Of a stretch of DNA of 64,000 bases, positions 40,886-49,804 are shown piece after piece. The notes beneath the pieces were generated by a model. That model was not told the origin of the DNA. It ran no database searches and saw only the letters and a list, made by a program, of their open reading frames with translations. The first letter of the stretch is position 1; each line of letters begins with the position of its first letter. The DNA is from Cymbomonas tetramitiformis (taxonomy: Eukaryota > Chlorophyta > Pyramimonadophyceae > Pyramimonadales > Pyramimonadaceae). The position numbers were made by a program, and so were the translations under genes. The stretch spans positions 1 to 64,000 of the forward strand of contig LGRX02029187.1 of NCBI GenBank assembly GCA_001247695.2, given 5' to 3'.

Positions 40886-41767
40886 ACCTCACAGTTCGCG
40901 CTAATGGGATGCCGCTGAACGTTACCCTCGCGGATGGGTCAGTGCAGACCTCTGCGCAAGTCGCTTACGGCAAGCTGACCGCCGAGACTTCAGAGGGGAC
41001 TTACTCCGAGGTCATCAAGATGCGAGTACTTCCTCTGGGCATCAAGGTGGACATTGTACTCGGAGGAAGGTGGTTGAGACACCTCTCGCCGGTCACGCTG
41101 GACTATGATGGGTGGGGATCAGTCAAGTTTCGCCAGCATGGCAAATCCGTGCGGATACGGGGATGTTCGCCAGGGCGTAGCTCTACACGCAAAGGCGAGA
41201 GAACCGCGATGGCTCTGGAACCGATGGTAATGTTATCAGCGGCTCAAGCGACCAAGGAGATCAAAGCCTATCGGCGCAGATATGCGGGAATGGACAGTGC
41301 CGCGACACCCCACGACATCTTAGTGGCCTATGCGACACCTCTGGTAGGGACTTCGATGTTATCAGCGGTGGCCACCATCGAGAATTTGGAGGACCCTTCA
41401 ATCTCCCCCGAGTGGAGAAAGAAGTTTCAGAAGCTGATCGAGTCCTTTTCACCTCGAGTAATTCGCGAAGCGCTGCCCAACTTTGACGCCCTGCGAAAAG
41501 ATGAAGTGGCCCATGTGAGACTGCAAGAGGGATGGAATGGCATCGCGCCCGCTAAGAGGCCCTACAAGATGTCCATGGTGGAGTTGACTCAACTGCGAGA
41601 ACGCCTGGATGAACTCCTGAGCAAGGGCTACATCAGACCTTCCTCAAGTCCGTTCGCTGCACCAGTGCTGATGGTTCCCAAGCCTGGGAAACCTGAAGTA
41701 CTCAGAATGGTCTGCGACTTCCGAGCCATCAACAGCCTGACCGTCAAGGACAAATATCCGCTTCCCG
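40819..41767 (+). pseudogene. Ty3/gypsy protease and start of reverse transcriptase, truncated
   Basis: LVDSGASDEF (40827-40856) is the retropepsin active site, and VDIVLGGRWL its second conserved block. A spacer follows, then the beginning of RT: KGYIRPSSSPFAAPVLMVPKPG and RMVCDFRAINSLTVKDKYPLPD. The catalytic YxDD, RNase H and integrase are absent because a ~114-bp inverted-repeat element and the Polinton follow at once. The frame is open only from 40819 (preceded by TGA), so it has no proper start. It would need a -1 shift from the gag frame, but no canonical slippery heptamer was seen. Confidence 0.9.
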
Positions 41768-41881
41768 ACTACATAAGAGGCGTGTAGTGGGGGCATATCC
41801 TTATTAAATACATTTATATTCCTTGAGTATCGTATGTATTTGCCAGGATTTCCCGGTATTTCGGAACGCCTCTTATGTAGT
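41768..41881. other. 114-bp segment with 16-bp inverted repeats at the Polinton/gypsy junction
   Basis: ACTACATAAGAGGCGT (41768-41783) and its exact reverse complement (41866-41881) bound an 82-bp AT-rich core. The left repeat begins where the gypsy RT stops being recognisable, and the right one is followed by Polinton non-coding DNA. It may be a miniature inverted-repeat element or the folded terminus of the Polinton. The Polinton's own terminal repeat cannot be confirmed without the far end. Confidence 0.65.
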
Positions 41882-41938
41882 AGAGCCACCGGTCATCTAC
41901 GGCAACACCACCTCAGTCGATCACTCAATATATTAGCT

Positions 41939-41998
41939 GTCCCATTCTGAGACCTTCATATATAGAAAATATATTTTCATATATCTCAGTTTGGGACA
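41939..41998. promoter_or_regulatory. TGTCCCA cassette 1
   Basis: TGTCCCATTCTGAGA, then CATATATAGAA, ending CAGTTTGGGACA. The two ends are complementary over at least seven bases. Confidence 0.75.
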
Positions 41999-42056
41999 CG
42001 CACCGGCAACATCGGGAACAATCTCTGATTGTTCCTTTTCTTTGAATGTTGCTTTT

Positions 42057-42164
42057 AAGTCATACTTAAGTCATACTCAAGTCAAATACGCAAGTTATAC
42101 ACAAGTCATACACAAGTCGTACTCAAGTCATACTCAAGTCATACTCGAGACATACGCAAGTCAT
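42057..42164. repeat. AAGTCATACTC minisatellite
   Basis: About ten units of AAGTCATAC(T/A)C(A), 10-11 bp each, with small variations (GCAAGTCAT, ACAAGTCAT). Confidence 0.88.
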
Positions 42165-42201
42165 CTGATGTCGGCCTCAGATCAATATGTGTGAATTATA
42201 T

Positions 42202-42262
42202 TGTCCCATTTTCAGAACTTCATATATAGAAAATATATATTTATATATTTCACTTTGGGACA
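42202..42262. promoter_or_regulatory. TGTCCCA cassette 2
   Basis: TGTCCCATTTTCAGAACTT, CATATATAGAA, then a TATATATTT core and CACTTTGGGACA. Confidence 0.75.
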
Positions 42263-42446
42263 CTATTTATCACGAGGCGATGTCAGCAAATTCTACGAGT
42301 GTTCCTTTTCTGTGAATGACAACAATTGCGATCGCAAACCGCAAATTTCATTTGTTTCAATTGTTTATTTTGCATATCACTGATTAGTATCAACAAAAGC
42401 AACCATTTCCAATTGTCGCCGTTCTACATATTTGCATTTCGCTTGT

Positions 42447-42507
42447 TGTCCCATTCTCAGATCTTTATATATAGAATAATATATTTTCCTTATTTCACTT
42501 TGGGACA
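42447..42507. promoter_or_regulatory. TGTCCCA cassette 3
   Basis: TGTCCCATTCTCAGATCTTT and TATATATAGAA; ends CACTTTGGGACA. Its left half is the reverse complement of the cassettes at 51260 and 51352. Confidence 0.75.
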
Positions 42508-42645
42508 CTGTGGGTTAAATATTGTATACTTACGATTCATTTCACAATATTTGCGATTCATTTCACAATATTTGCGATTGTCGACATCTTCGGCAATTGC
42601 GATACAATATGCCGATATGTGCCGATGCAAGCCGATATCATCTAC

Positions 42646-42706
42646 TGTCCCAAACTGAGATGTTTGTATATAGAAAAACTTAATTTTGAAGGTTCAAAAT
42701 GGGACA
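42646..42706. promoter_or_regulatory. TGTCCCA cassette 4
   Basis: TGTCCCAAACTGAGATG, TATATAGAA, then GGTTCAAAATGGGACA; same subtype as the copies at 55865 and 55928. Confidence 0.75.
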
Positions 42707-42872
42707 CCTGCGATTGTTGCCATTGTTCCCTGTGTTTCAATTTGATTTTCTGGAATTGTGGAATTCTGCGATATTGCAATCGGAAACACTGGGCACAATC
42801 GAAGATTGTTCCTTTATTTTCTTTGTTTCAGTTTGATTTTCTGGAATTCTGCGATATACATTCTGGAACTCT

Positions 42873-42933
42873 TGTCCCAAAATGAGATTTGCACATATAG
42901 AAAATCTTACTTTTTTATGTTCAAAATGGGACA
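42873..42933. promoter_or_regulatory. TGTCCCA cassette 5
   Basis: TGTCCCAAAATGAGATTT, CATATAGAA, TGTTCAAAATGGGACA. It ends 30 bp before the methyltransferase ATG at 42964, so it is in a promoter position. Confidence 0.78.
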
Positions 42934-42963
42934 CACCGTCAACCTTTTTTCCTCTCCCATCTT

Positions 42964-43674
42964 ATGACGACACAAATATTCCACGCAAATTGTTTCGATA
43001 TATTGCCGAACATTGAAGCGAACTCGGTTGATCTCGTAATATTAGACTTGCCATATAATCAGACCGCCTGCAAGTTTGATAATCAGAAATTTGATCTAGA
43101 TAAGCTATGGATACAGCTCAAACGTATCGGAAAGCCACGAACTGCGTATGTATGCTTCTGCACTACTCGGTTTGGACATAAATTGATAACCAGCAATGAA
43201 AGAATGTTCCGCTATGATATCGTTTGGCATAAATCAATGAGTGCTGGCTTTTATCATTGTAATAAGATGCCTTTGCGTAGTCACGAGATGGTATATGTGT
43301 TTTATGATAAGTTGCCGACATATAATCCACAAATGACTGAAGGCATTCCTTATACACGTGCTCCCGGCCGACGCACTGAGTTATATACTGGAAACAGTCC
43401 GAGAATTAATACTATATCTGACGGGAAACGATTCCCGAAGTCAGTAATAAGTATCGCAAACGGAAATCATAAAAGTAAACACCCTACTGCTAAGCCATAC
43501 ACTATATTAGAGTGGATTGTTAAAACTTATTCCAACTCAGGTGATACTGTGCTAGACCCAACGATGGGTATCGGTACGGTCGGTCTGGTATGCAAAAAGA
43601 ATGATCGCAGATTCTTTGGCATTGAACTAGATAAGAAATATTACGATATGGCTACGGAGTTATTGAATATATGA
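42964..43674 (+). CDS. DNA N6-adenine/N4-cytosine methyltransferase, beta-type
   Basis: 236 residues. The catalytic motif comes first: LVILDLPYNQ (residues ~20-30; DLPY is a D/N-P-P-Y-class motif IV). A target-recognition middle follows with HEMVYVFYDKLP. The SAM-binding Gly motif comes last: VLDPTMGIGTVGLVC (~195-210), then FFGIELDKKYYDMA. This order defines the beta class, most of which methylate adenine. No restriction endonuclease gene is adjacent. It starts 30 bp after a cassette. It may mark element DNA for self-recognition or regulate expression; the target sequence is unknown. Confidence 0.9.
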   Translation: MTTQIFHANCFDILPNIEANSVDLVILDLPYNQTACKFDNQKFDLDKLWIQLKRIGKPRTAYVCFCTTRFGHKLITSNERMFRYDIVWHKSMSAGFYHCNKMPLRSHEMVYVFYDKLPTYNPQMTEGIPYTRAPGRRTELYTGNSPRINTISDGKRFPKSVISIANGNHKSKHPTAKPYTILEWIVKTYSNSGDTVLDPTMGIGTVGLVCKKNDRRFFGIELDKKYYDMATELLNI

Positions 43675-43978
43675 TATATAAGGTCACAAGCACAACTGAT
43701 TAAGAATTGAAATTGAATAACAGTTGAAGTGTAAGAGTGGACGAATCACATACTTCATCTTTTGTCGACAAATAATTCAGAAGATATGTATCACACGCAT
43801 AGTTAGGACCAACGATTTTAAGCTATCAAGCAATCTATCATCTTATCGATGTTTAAATCTATAGTTTCCGCGAGATGCCAAAGCGTAGCCTCATTGTAAG
43901 CTTCCAACCATAGTAGATATAAGGGTTTCTTATCCTCTCTTAGGCACGTAAAATGCGTAGTCAACGTATATCATGCCG
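43675..43978. other. Convergent intergenic spacer
   Basis: About 300 bp between the ends of the methyltransferase and lectin genes. No cassette and no open frame of note. It presumably holds both 3' untranslated regions. Confidence 0.5.
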
Positions 43979-45034
43979 TCAGACTCCCTTTTTACAAATA
44001 TATTTTGCGCGCCTTTGGCTGCCATAGCCATCATCCCAACCGTTGCACGGGTAATGGGACCACTCACCGACACAGGAACCGCAATAGTGCCAAATTGCAT
44101 AGTTCATCATTAAGCAATCAAATTGCCCTTCTTCCCCAACTCGTGTGTTAGATGCAGCTGCTGACCCTCGCCACCAATTTTGATAGGACCAAGCCGTTCC
44201 GTCATGCCATGTCCATGCTCCCTCACGAGTGATATCGCTTCCACCAAGCCATAGCATGTCCCGAGCGGCAAGTGAGGCAATGAAGTCGTTCTCCTCCGCT
44301 GACTGAATGCTCGTCAATTCAGCTCCAACCGCATGGCAAGCTGCACGAGCATCACTAGGAAGAATATCTGGGTTCGCCTCAGTGGATTTAAAGTAACAAT
44401 GATTGTTGAAGTGGTGCCAATCAAGATCACAGGTGTCTGTTGGTGGTGTTGTGGTTGGAGTTGAGGTTGGACTGGTAGAAATCGCAGTGGGTGCGGCAGT
44501 TGGCGAGGCACTCGTCGGTTCGTGGGTAGTCGGACTCAAGGTCGGAGCATCCGTCGGACCGAACTGGCATGATTCGCCATAATACCCAGGTGTGCAAACG
44601 CACAACCAATGCGTGCCGTTGAACTGAAGCTTATCGCCACCAGGGCCCATGCAAACAGGCGGATGAGAGCACGAAGACTGCAAAGTGGCCAAGGTAGAAA
44701 TAATATGCGAAAGCTCTGCACGCGTATCCTGCAACTCTGCACGAGTATGCTGCAATTCGCTGGAAACACCTTGAACCTCACGAACCGTGGCCACTTTCTC
44801 TCCAGCTATGTACATACCGTCCGCATGCGTTACTGCAACGGTTTCAGTAAGACCTACTTCAGGAACATTCGTGAATACGCGATATCCCTCCTTCATACCG
44901 ACGACGGAGGACCAGTTCGCATCTTGGAAAGGGTCCATAGAGACAAACTCGCCGTAGTTTCCATCCGCCCAAACGGATGAGACGAGTGAAGAGGCAAGAA
45001 CGAATAACAAGCATGCGCGCATGATGCGTCTCAA
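43979..45034 (-). CDS. Secreted EGF-like / C-type lectin protein
   Basis: 351 residues. The N-terminus MRRIMRACLLFVLASSLVSS is a clear signal peptide with likely cleavage after VWA. Residues ~85-115 are a heptad-rich helix (ELQHTRAELQDTRAELSHI) that could form a coiled-coil trimer. ~120-155 is an EGF-like Cys cluster (CSHPPVC ... CVCTPGYYGESC). ~158-200 is a Thr/Pro/Ser mucin-like stalk. ~203-349 is a C-type lectin domain (CDLDWHHFNNHCYF, LTSIQSAEENDFI, WLGGSDITREGAWTW, YPCNGWDDG, YICKK). It would bind glycans outside the cell or on particles. It is cargo not expected in the core Polinton set. No cassette lies near its start, so it may have its own promoter. Host capture is likely. Confidence 0.92.
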   Translation of the reverse strand: MRRIMRACLLFVLASSLVSSVWADGNYGEFVSMDPFQDANWSSVVGMKEGYRVFTNVPEVGLTETVAVTHADGMYIAGEKVATVREVQGVSSELQHTRAELQDTRAELSHIISTLATLQSSCSHPPVCMGPGGDKLQFNGTHWLCVCTPGYYGESCQFGPTDAPTLSPTTHEPTSASPTAAPTAISTSPTSTPTTTPPTDTCDLDWHHFNNHCYFKSTEANPDILPSDARAACHAVGAELTSIQSAEENDFIASLAARDMLWLGGSDITREGAWTWHDGTAWSYQNWWRGSAAASNTRVGEEGQFDCLMMNYAIWHYCGSCVGEWSHYPCNGWDDGYGSQRRAKYICKKGV

Positions 45035-45402
45035 AGACTAAAGTGGGAACTACGAAAATACGAAAAGGACAATATGAGCTTATCGACGGAAAATAAACGA
45101 ATAGCTCTAGTACGTTCACAAGAATATCGCTCTCATACACTCCGAGGACAAAGCAGTGTCGTGAGCGCGTGATGCGTCTCAAAGAGTGGAGTCATGCCCA
45201 GAAAAATACGAATGAGCAAGCCACCAGGTTTTCGACCACGTTTACACGAATGAAACCAATATATCCACCACAAATATCGCTCTGATAAACTGAGAAAGCA
45301 GTATTGTGAGCGCGAATTAGGTTTTATGTTCGAGAAAATGTTTTTGAGTCTTTGATGATTATCACCTGCCACGTCACCATTGCGCAGCAGGCGCCGTGTC
45401 AA

Positions 45403-45585
45403 CCGTCCACCCTTCCGTCCACCCTCCCGACCATCCTACCGACCATCCAACCGACCATCGTATCGACAGTTACGGCGATATTGCAGATATCGAACGATCT
45501 GACGGCCTGAATTACTTACACAATATATTTATATTATTTTGATGGTCGGAAGGGTGGTCGGAAGAGTGGACGGAAGGGTGGACGG
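45403..45585. repeat. 45-bp imperfect inverted repeat (hairpin)
   Basis: The left arm 45403-45447 (CCGTCCACCCTTCCGTCCAC...) is the near-exact reverse complement of 45541-45585 (...GTGGACGGAAGGGTGGACGG). The arms are C-rich on one side and G-rich on the other, made of CCGTCCACCCTT and CCGACCATC subrepeats, around a ~93-bp loop. It is the strongest hairpin in the element; an origin, terminator or recombination site are possible. Confidence 0.85.
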
Positions 45586-45762
45586 ATTTTGACGGTTTTA
45601 ATGGTCGTGCCGGTGTCACCGACTGAATACAGTATAGTCGTACAGTAAGTATTTTTTTCTGTGCAGAAAAAAGGTAGAGAAATTTCACGATCTGCAGAGC
45701 GATGTTTTTGACGATTTCGGACTCGATTTTCGCCCATAATATTTTGAGATTTCAGCATTTAA

Positions 45763-45823
45763 TGTCCCAAAATGAATATTCATATTTATATAATACTATA
45801 TATACATATTTCATTTTGGGACA
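45763..45823. promoter_or_regulatory. TGTCCCA cassette 6
   Basis: TGTCCCAAAATGAATATT, a TATATAATACTATATATA core, ending CATTTTGGGACA. The two halves are nearly symmetrical. Confidence 0.75.
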
Positions 45824-45911
45824 AGTGTTAATTAAGTGAATATGGGGCGGTTTTGCACACCAACTTTTTGCGAATTTTTGTGTAATCAAAACTTTTGTCG
45901 CTCAAATTGTG

Positions 45912-45963
45912 TGTCCCAAAGCGAGATCTTTATATTAGTCATATCAAATCTTGAAATGGGACA
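45912..45963. promoter_or_regulatory. TGTCCCA cassette 7
   Basis: TGTCCCAAAGCGAGATCTTTATATTAG ... TTGAAATGGGACA. It ends 3 bp before the ATG at 45967. Its subtype (GATCTTTATA-TTAG-TAATATCA) is shared with the copy at 49745. Confidence 0.78.
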
Positions 45964-45966
45964 CCT

Positions 45967-46185
45967 ATGAACAAATTTAAAGAATTAATGTGTGTATATA
46001 TATTAAGAATGACCCGAAGCGATGCTTTAAAAGAAGCTCAAAAACGGTATAGGGCGTCACATAGAGAACAACTTCGTGAGTACAAACGAGTGCAATCCAA
46101 GATATTTTATGAGCGGCATAAAGAGGAGATCAATGCCAAGCGACGTGAGAAGTATAGGCAAAGTCGGGATGGACATAAAATGTGA
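45967..46185 (+). CDS. Small basic helical protein
   Basis: 72 residues. It is dominated by Lys/Arg and a helical pattern (AQKRYRASHREQLREYKRVQSK, shown in part; KEEINAKRREKYRQ). Such short basic helices occur in DNA viruses as DNA-binding proteins, but no family is claimed. The ATG lies just after a cassette; the internal Met at residue 15 could also start. It lies upstream of the helicase on the same strand. Confidence 0.6.
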   Translation: MNKFKELMCVYILRMTRSDALKEAQKRYRASHREQLREYKRVQSKIFYERHKEEINAKRREKYRQSRDGHKM

Positions 46186-46247
46186 TTTTCGTATAGCTAT
46201 ATAAACTACTTAAAGAATAAAATTGTAAGGTTATATAAGAAAAAAGA

Positions 46248-48987
46248 ATGTGCTCCACCAATACTCAAACCACTTACAATGATACCCTTGTTCTCAAAGA
46301 TATGATTAAACACAAATTGATAAAGAATGATAAAAGACCTCTAAAAGCTAATTATTACAAAGATACAAATGTGCAATTCAAAGGAATTGAAGCAAATGAA
46401 TCTTATAATGTTGGGGTTATTGGTGGGGAAATGAACAACATCATTGTAGTCGACATAGATATACACAAATGGGATATGGAGACTCATCCTTGGGTAAGGA
46501 CATTTGGAAGATCGTTAGAAGTATTTGATACATACATCGTCAAAACCCCAAGTGGAGGATTTCATTTATACTTTTTGTATGACGAAATCTTTGAGAAATC
46601 AAAAAGTAATCACGAAATTGACATTATATCAAATGAAAGATATGTAGTAGCGCCTCACTCAAGCATCACAAACCACAAGAAAAACATTATAAACAAGACT
46701 TATGAAGTTGTCAACAACACATCTATCAAGAAAATACCCGAAAATGTAAAACAATTTCTCCTAGAATACATATATACATCTAGTGCACAAAGAAATGAAA
46801 AAACCGGACAATATGAAACGAAACCTAAAGAGGAATGTGAGAATGATGGAGATGTCGATTATGACTTAAGCAATAAAGATATTGATAACATATTGAAGAT
46901 GTTGCCTAGTAGCATCATTGAGGAATATGGTGATTATCTAAAATTCACCACCGCTATGAAAGCATTGAATAAGTATGCAAAATGGGACAAATTTTCAAAG
47001 AGCAAGCCAAAGTATGATAGGAATCAAAATGTCAAGATATGGAACTCTTGTGACCCTACAAGTTTTGACTCCATACAATGGCTCTTGTCCAAGGCTATCA
47101 AGAAAGTGGCGTATAATTATCACAAAATGAAGCCCATTCCTAAGGATATGATACAACCCCATACCCAATACAATCGTCCAAAGCTTGTAGAAAGTCGAGG
47201 GGACAACATTTTCGATAATAAACATTCATATATCATAAAATCGGGATGTGCAACGGGCAAAACAACCTCATTCATTGATCATATGAAACACGAACTTGGA
47301 AGAGGCGGAAAATTTGTGAGCATTGTCTCTAGAGTTAGCTTAGCCCAAGATCATTATTACAAGTTCAATAGTGAAGGGTTAGATTGTAAAATTTACAATG
47401 ATATAAACGGAGAGTATATCACAAGATGATAATATTGTCATAACCATTGATAGTTTATATAAATTGCAAAAGATAGATTTGAGAGGATACACAATTTTCT
47501 TGGACGAGTTCAATTCATTGCTCAATTACTTAGTTGCAAGTGACACAATTTCAAAATTGAGGAGTGGGTTATGGATGTTATTCAAGAATGCATTGAATAC
47601 TTGTAAGAATTACATAGCGGCGGACGCCGATATTTGTGACGATTCCATTTTGTATTTGAATCTACTCAACAAACAACATACATATATTCACAACACTTAT
47701 CAACATTTCAAGGGAGTGCCAATGATTGAGATCCATAATGAACAAGAATTTAGGGACCTCATCTTGAAGCAAGAAAGCTACCTCATACCAATGGATTCCG
47801 CCGCTTTGGCGGAGGATTTGTATAGCTTTCTAAAACCACACCATCCCGATGTAATATTGATTACAAAATTAACCGACAACATCCCCGACTTTAATGCACA
47901 CAATAGGATCATTTATAGTCCCAAGATAGTATATGGACTTGATAGTAATCGAGTAGATGCAATCCACGTACCAATCAAGAGACCAGTGTTTGCATATTAT
48001 AAAGAGCACACCATCGACCCATTAAGTATGTCCCAACAATGTCAAAGAGAGAGGAACATCACGCGTGTCTATATGTTCTTTTATAAACAAAAATATAGAG
48101 CAAACCCGATAACACTACAAGAGTTAAGGGATGCCTTAGTAGAAACAACGAAATATGGTTATGAATTCTTCAATCACCCATTTGTACCACAAGAACTATC
48201 AAAAGAATACTTTGAATTCTTGGTGCAATATGAGTACAAACAAATATGTTACAATACTAATAAACGTGCACACTTCATTAGCATTATGAGGAAACAAGGC
48301 TTTGTAACCGATATGCATTATATAACAAATAAAAAAATCGGACAACCACTCGAAGATGAGAGTGAAACAACAAATGAGTTTGATCCAACGTCTTGCAAAG
48401 CATATGAAAGAGTTCACGAAATTTTGCAAGTGCCAAAAGAACACCTTGAAACATATAGAGAATTTTATGAAAAGGATTATCTATTGAAAAGGCATTTTGC
48501 AATTACAAAACACTTTTGGTTATACAACACACACGATATGGCGGACAAAATGACCTATGCCAAGGATTTTATGGTAAATGTAGCACGATCTACCGATAGT
48601 AAGCTACATTTCTTGCAACAATTTCAAGACTTAGTAGAGAATCCTAGCAAGAATACCATAGATTCACAAAAGGTGCTAACACAAGAGCAAAGTGAGACAT
48701 TGAACCAACAATACAAAAATGTTTTTGAAAAGGAGAAGTGCATAAGAGCATATGATTTAACCAAGAAATTAGAGTGCAATGCAATTCAAAATAAAATGTA
48801 TTGTGCACTATTTGGAGATAACTTTACAAATGGCAAAAGATTGAGAGATAACAAGGATAGAGGATATGTATACAAGGTATTAGATGAACAATTGGAATTG
48901 CACAAAACATTGTTAGAATTTCGACGTACCATATCTAATAATGAGGAAACACATATACTCGAAGAAGACGCTACCGTTGCCATTTAA
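46248..48987 (+). pseudogene. Primase-helicase, split by one frameshift
   Basis: Part 1 (46248-47429, 393 codons): an archaeo-eukaryotic/prim-pol-like primase domain with IIVVDIDIHKW (Asp69, Asp71) and PSGGFHLYF (His106). Then a P-loop GCATGKTTSF (~332-341) and VSRVSLAQDHY. Part 2, +1 frame, is open from about 47419 to 48987: ITIDSLYKL, then Walker B IFLDEFNSLL. This resembles origin-binding-protein/D5-like viral replicative helicases. Coding similarity passes without a gap from one frame to the other around 47418-47428. A single-base insertion, a sequencing error or a programmed +1 shift would explain it. No homopolymer lies at the spot. It would prime and unwind DNA for PolB. Confidence 0.85.
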
Positions 48988-48988
48988 A

Positions 48989-49040
48989 TGTCCCAAAATG
49001 AAACATTAATATATAGAAGTAATAAACTTAATTTGGGACA
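48989..49040. promoter_or_regulatory. TGTCCCA cassette 8 (convergent site)
   Basis: TGTCCCAAAATGAAAC, ATATATAGAA, ending TTAATTTGGGACA. It lies between two gene ends that face each other, so it cannot serve only as a promoter. On the minus strand its outer heptamer reads into the stop codon of the cytosine methyltransferase. Confidence 0.78.
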
Positions 49041-49663
49041 AGACACAATATTAAATCACGAGGTACGTTATACACATTCTCAGCGGGTCCTCTTCCCTTT
49101 CCGTGCTTAGCAAGAGAGCTTCGTCCGTATTGTGCTGACGTCATATGTTTGCCATACCATTTAACTGCCGGACATGGATTCGCCCACTTAAAGCACATCT
49201 TTAGCTCTAAGTTTGGCCTATTTGTCCATATATTAGTCGCCTTTCTATACTCACACCCATATCGGCAGTAACAACACGTGTGTATGTATTTATTCATATC
49301 TTTCATAACGTCTCTGTGTCTCATCAGTCCGCCATCGGCGGGATTTTCGATATACCAATGTGCAGGACTAAAGTACTCGATGATTTCCAAGGTCCTCTTA
49401 ACAATACTATCAGCTAAGACTAAATCGCGTTGACTCCGTGTTTTGGCTTTGCTATACTCAGTGCAAGGCGGGCTTGCCCATATGATATCAAAATGGTGTG
49501 GTGGGTATGCTGAAGTGTAATCCCATTGCAATATGTCCACCGTATGAGTTGGGTTGAATTTTGACTCAAAGTCGACGGAAATGATTTCACAATTCTCATA
49601 AATGTCCTTAAGTACTTTACTCACCGAGCCGGTTCCGGAAAATAGATCAAGTATCCTCACCAT
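49028..49663 (-). CDS. C5-cytosine DNA methyltransferase
   Basis: 211 residues from the ATG at 49663 (MVRILDLFSGTGS). A longer frame to 49741 exists, but its extra codons lie in two cassettes, so the shorter start is chosen. Motif I is ILDLFSGTGSVSKVL. IISVDFES binds the SAM ribose. ASPPCTEYS (residues ~62-71) carries the Pro-Pro-Cys catalytic nucleophile. YIENPA is motif VI (Glu-Asn). The protein is short: the target-recognition region is minimal, as in several viral members. The C-terminal VPN and the stop codon come from the cassette. It lies in the minus-strand group with the ATPase. Confidence 0.9.
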   Translation of the reverse strand: MVRILDLFSGTGSVSKVLKDIYENCEIISVDFESKFNPTHTVDILQWDYTSAYPPHHFDIIWASPPCTEYSKAKTRSQRDLVLADSIVKRTLEIIEYFSPAHWYIENPADGGLMRHRDVMKDMNKYIHTCCYCRYGCEYRKATNIWTNRPNLELKMCFKWANPCPAVKWYGKHMTSAQYGRSSLAKHGKGRGPAENVYNVPRDLILCLVPN

Positions 49664-49715
49664 TGTCCCAAACTGAATATTACTATATAGAAGAATATAA
49701 TCTTGGTTTGGGACA
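49664..49715. promoter_or_regulatory. TGTCCCA cassette 9
   Basis: TGTCCCAAACTGAATAT, CTATATAGAA, ending GGTTTGGGACA. It directly abuts the methyltransferase ATG on the minus strand (GTTTGGGACA/ATG), leaving no separate leader. Confidence 0.8.
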
Positions 49716-49744
49716 GCGACAGAGACGTATATATCAATCACTTC

Positions 49745-49796
49745 TGTCCCAAAGTGAGATCTTTATAATAGTAATATCAGATTTTGAAATGGGACA
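49745..49796. promoter_or_regulatory. TGTCCCA cassette 10
   Basis: TGTCCCAAAGTGAGATCTTTATAATAGTAATATCA ... TTGAAATGGGACA. It lies 8 bp past the stop codon of the packaging ATPase. Confidence 0.75.
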
Positions 49797-49804
49797 AAGG
49801 TATT

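Larger units (their letters stand above)
41882..42963. other. Polinton left non-coding region
   Basis: No gene. It holds five copies of the TGTCCCA...TGGGACA cassette, a 10-11-bp minisatellite (42057-42164), a 20-bp repeat TTGCGATTCATTTCACAATA (42526-42580), and a duplicated phrase TTTGATTTTCTGGAATT (about 42740 and 42833). The density of cassettes with no genes between them suggests a repeated array at the element's end. Confidence 0.7.
45035..45966. other. Divergent intergenic region
   Basis: Between the lectin (minus) and the 45967 gene (plus). The lectin-proximal part carries a direct repeat, GCG(C/T)GATG(A/C)G(T)CTCAAAGA (about 45021 and 45165), and a repeated AATATCGCTCT string. A long inverted repeat lies at 45403-45585. 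Two cassettes lie close to the plus-strand gene. No other gene. Confidence 0.6.

Noticed and set aside
48199..48502. Minus-strand ORFs inside the helicase
   Set aside because: They are shadows of the plus-strand coding sequence without motifs or initiation context.
49664..49741. Upstream extension of the cytosine methyltransferase to 49741
   Set aside because: The extra codons lie in two regulatory cassettes, and the conserved domain starts at MVRILDLFSGTGS.
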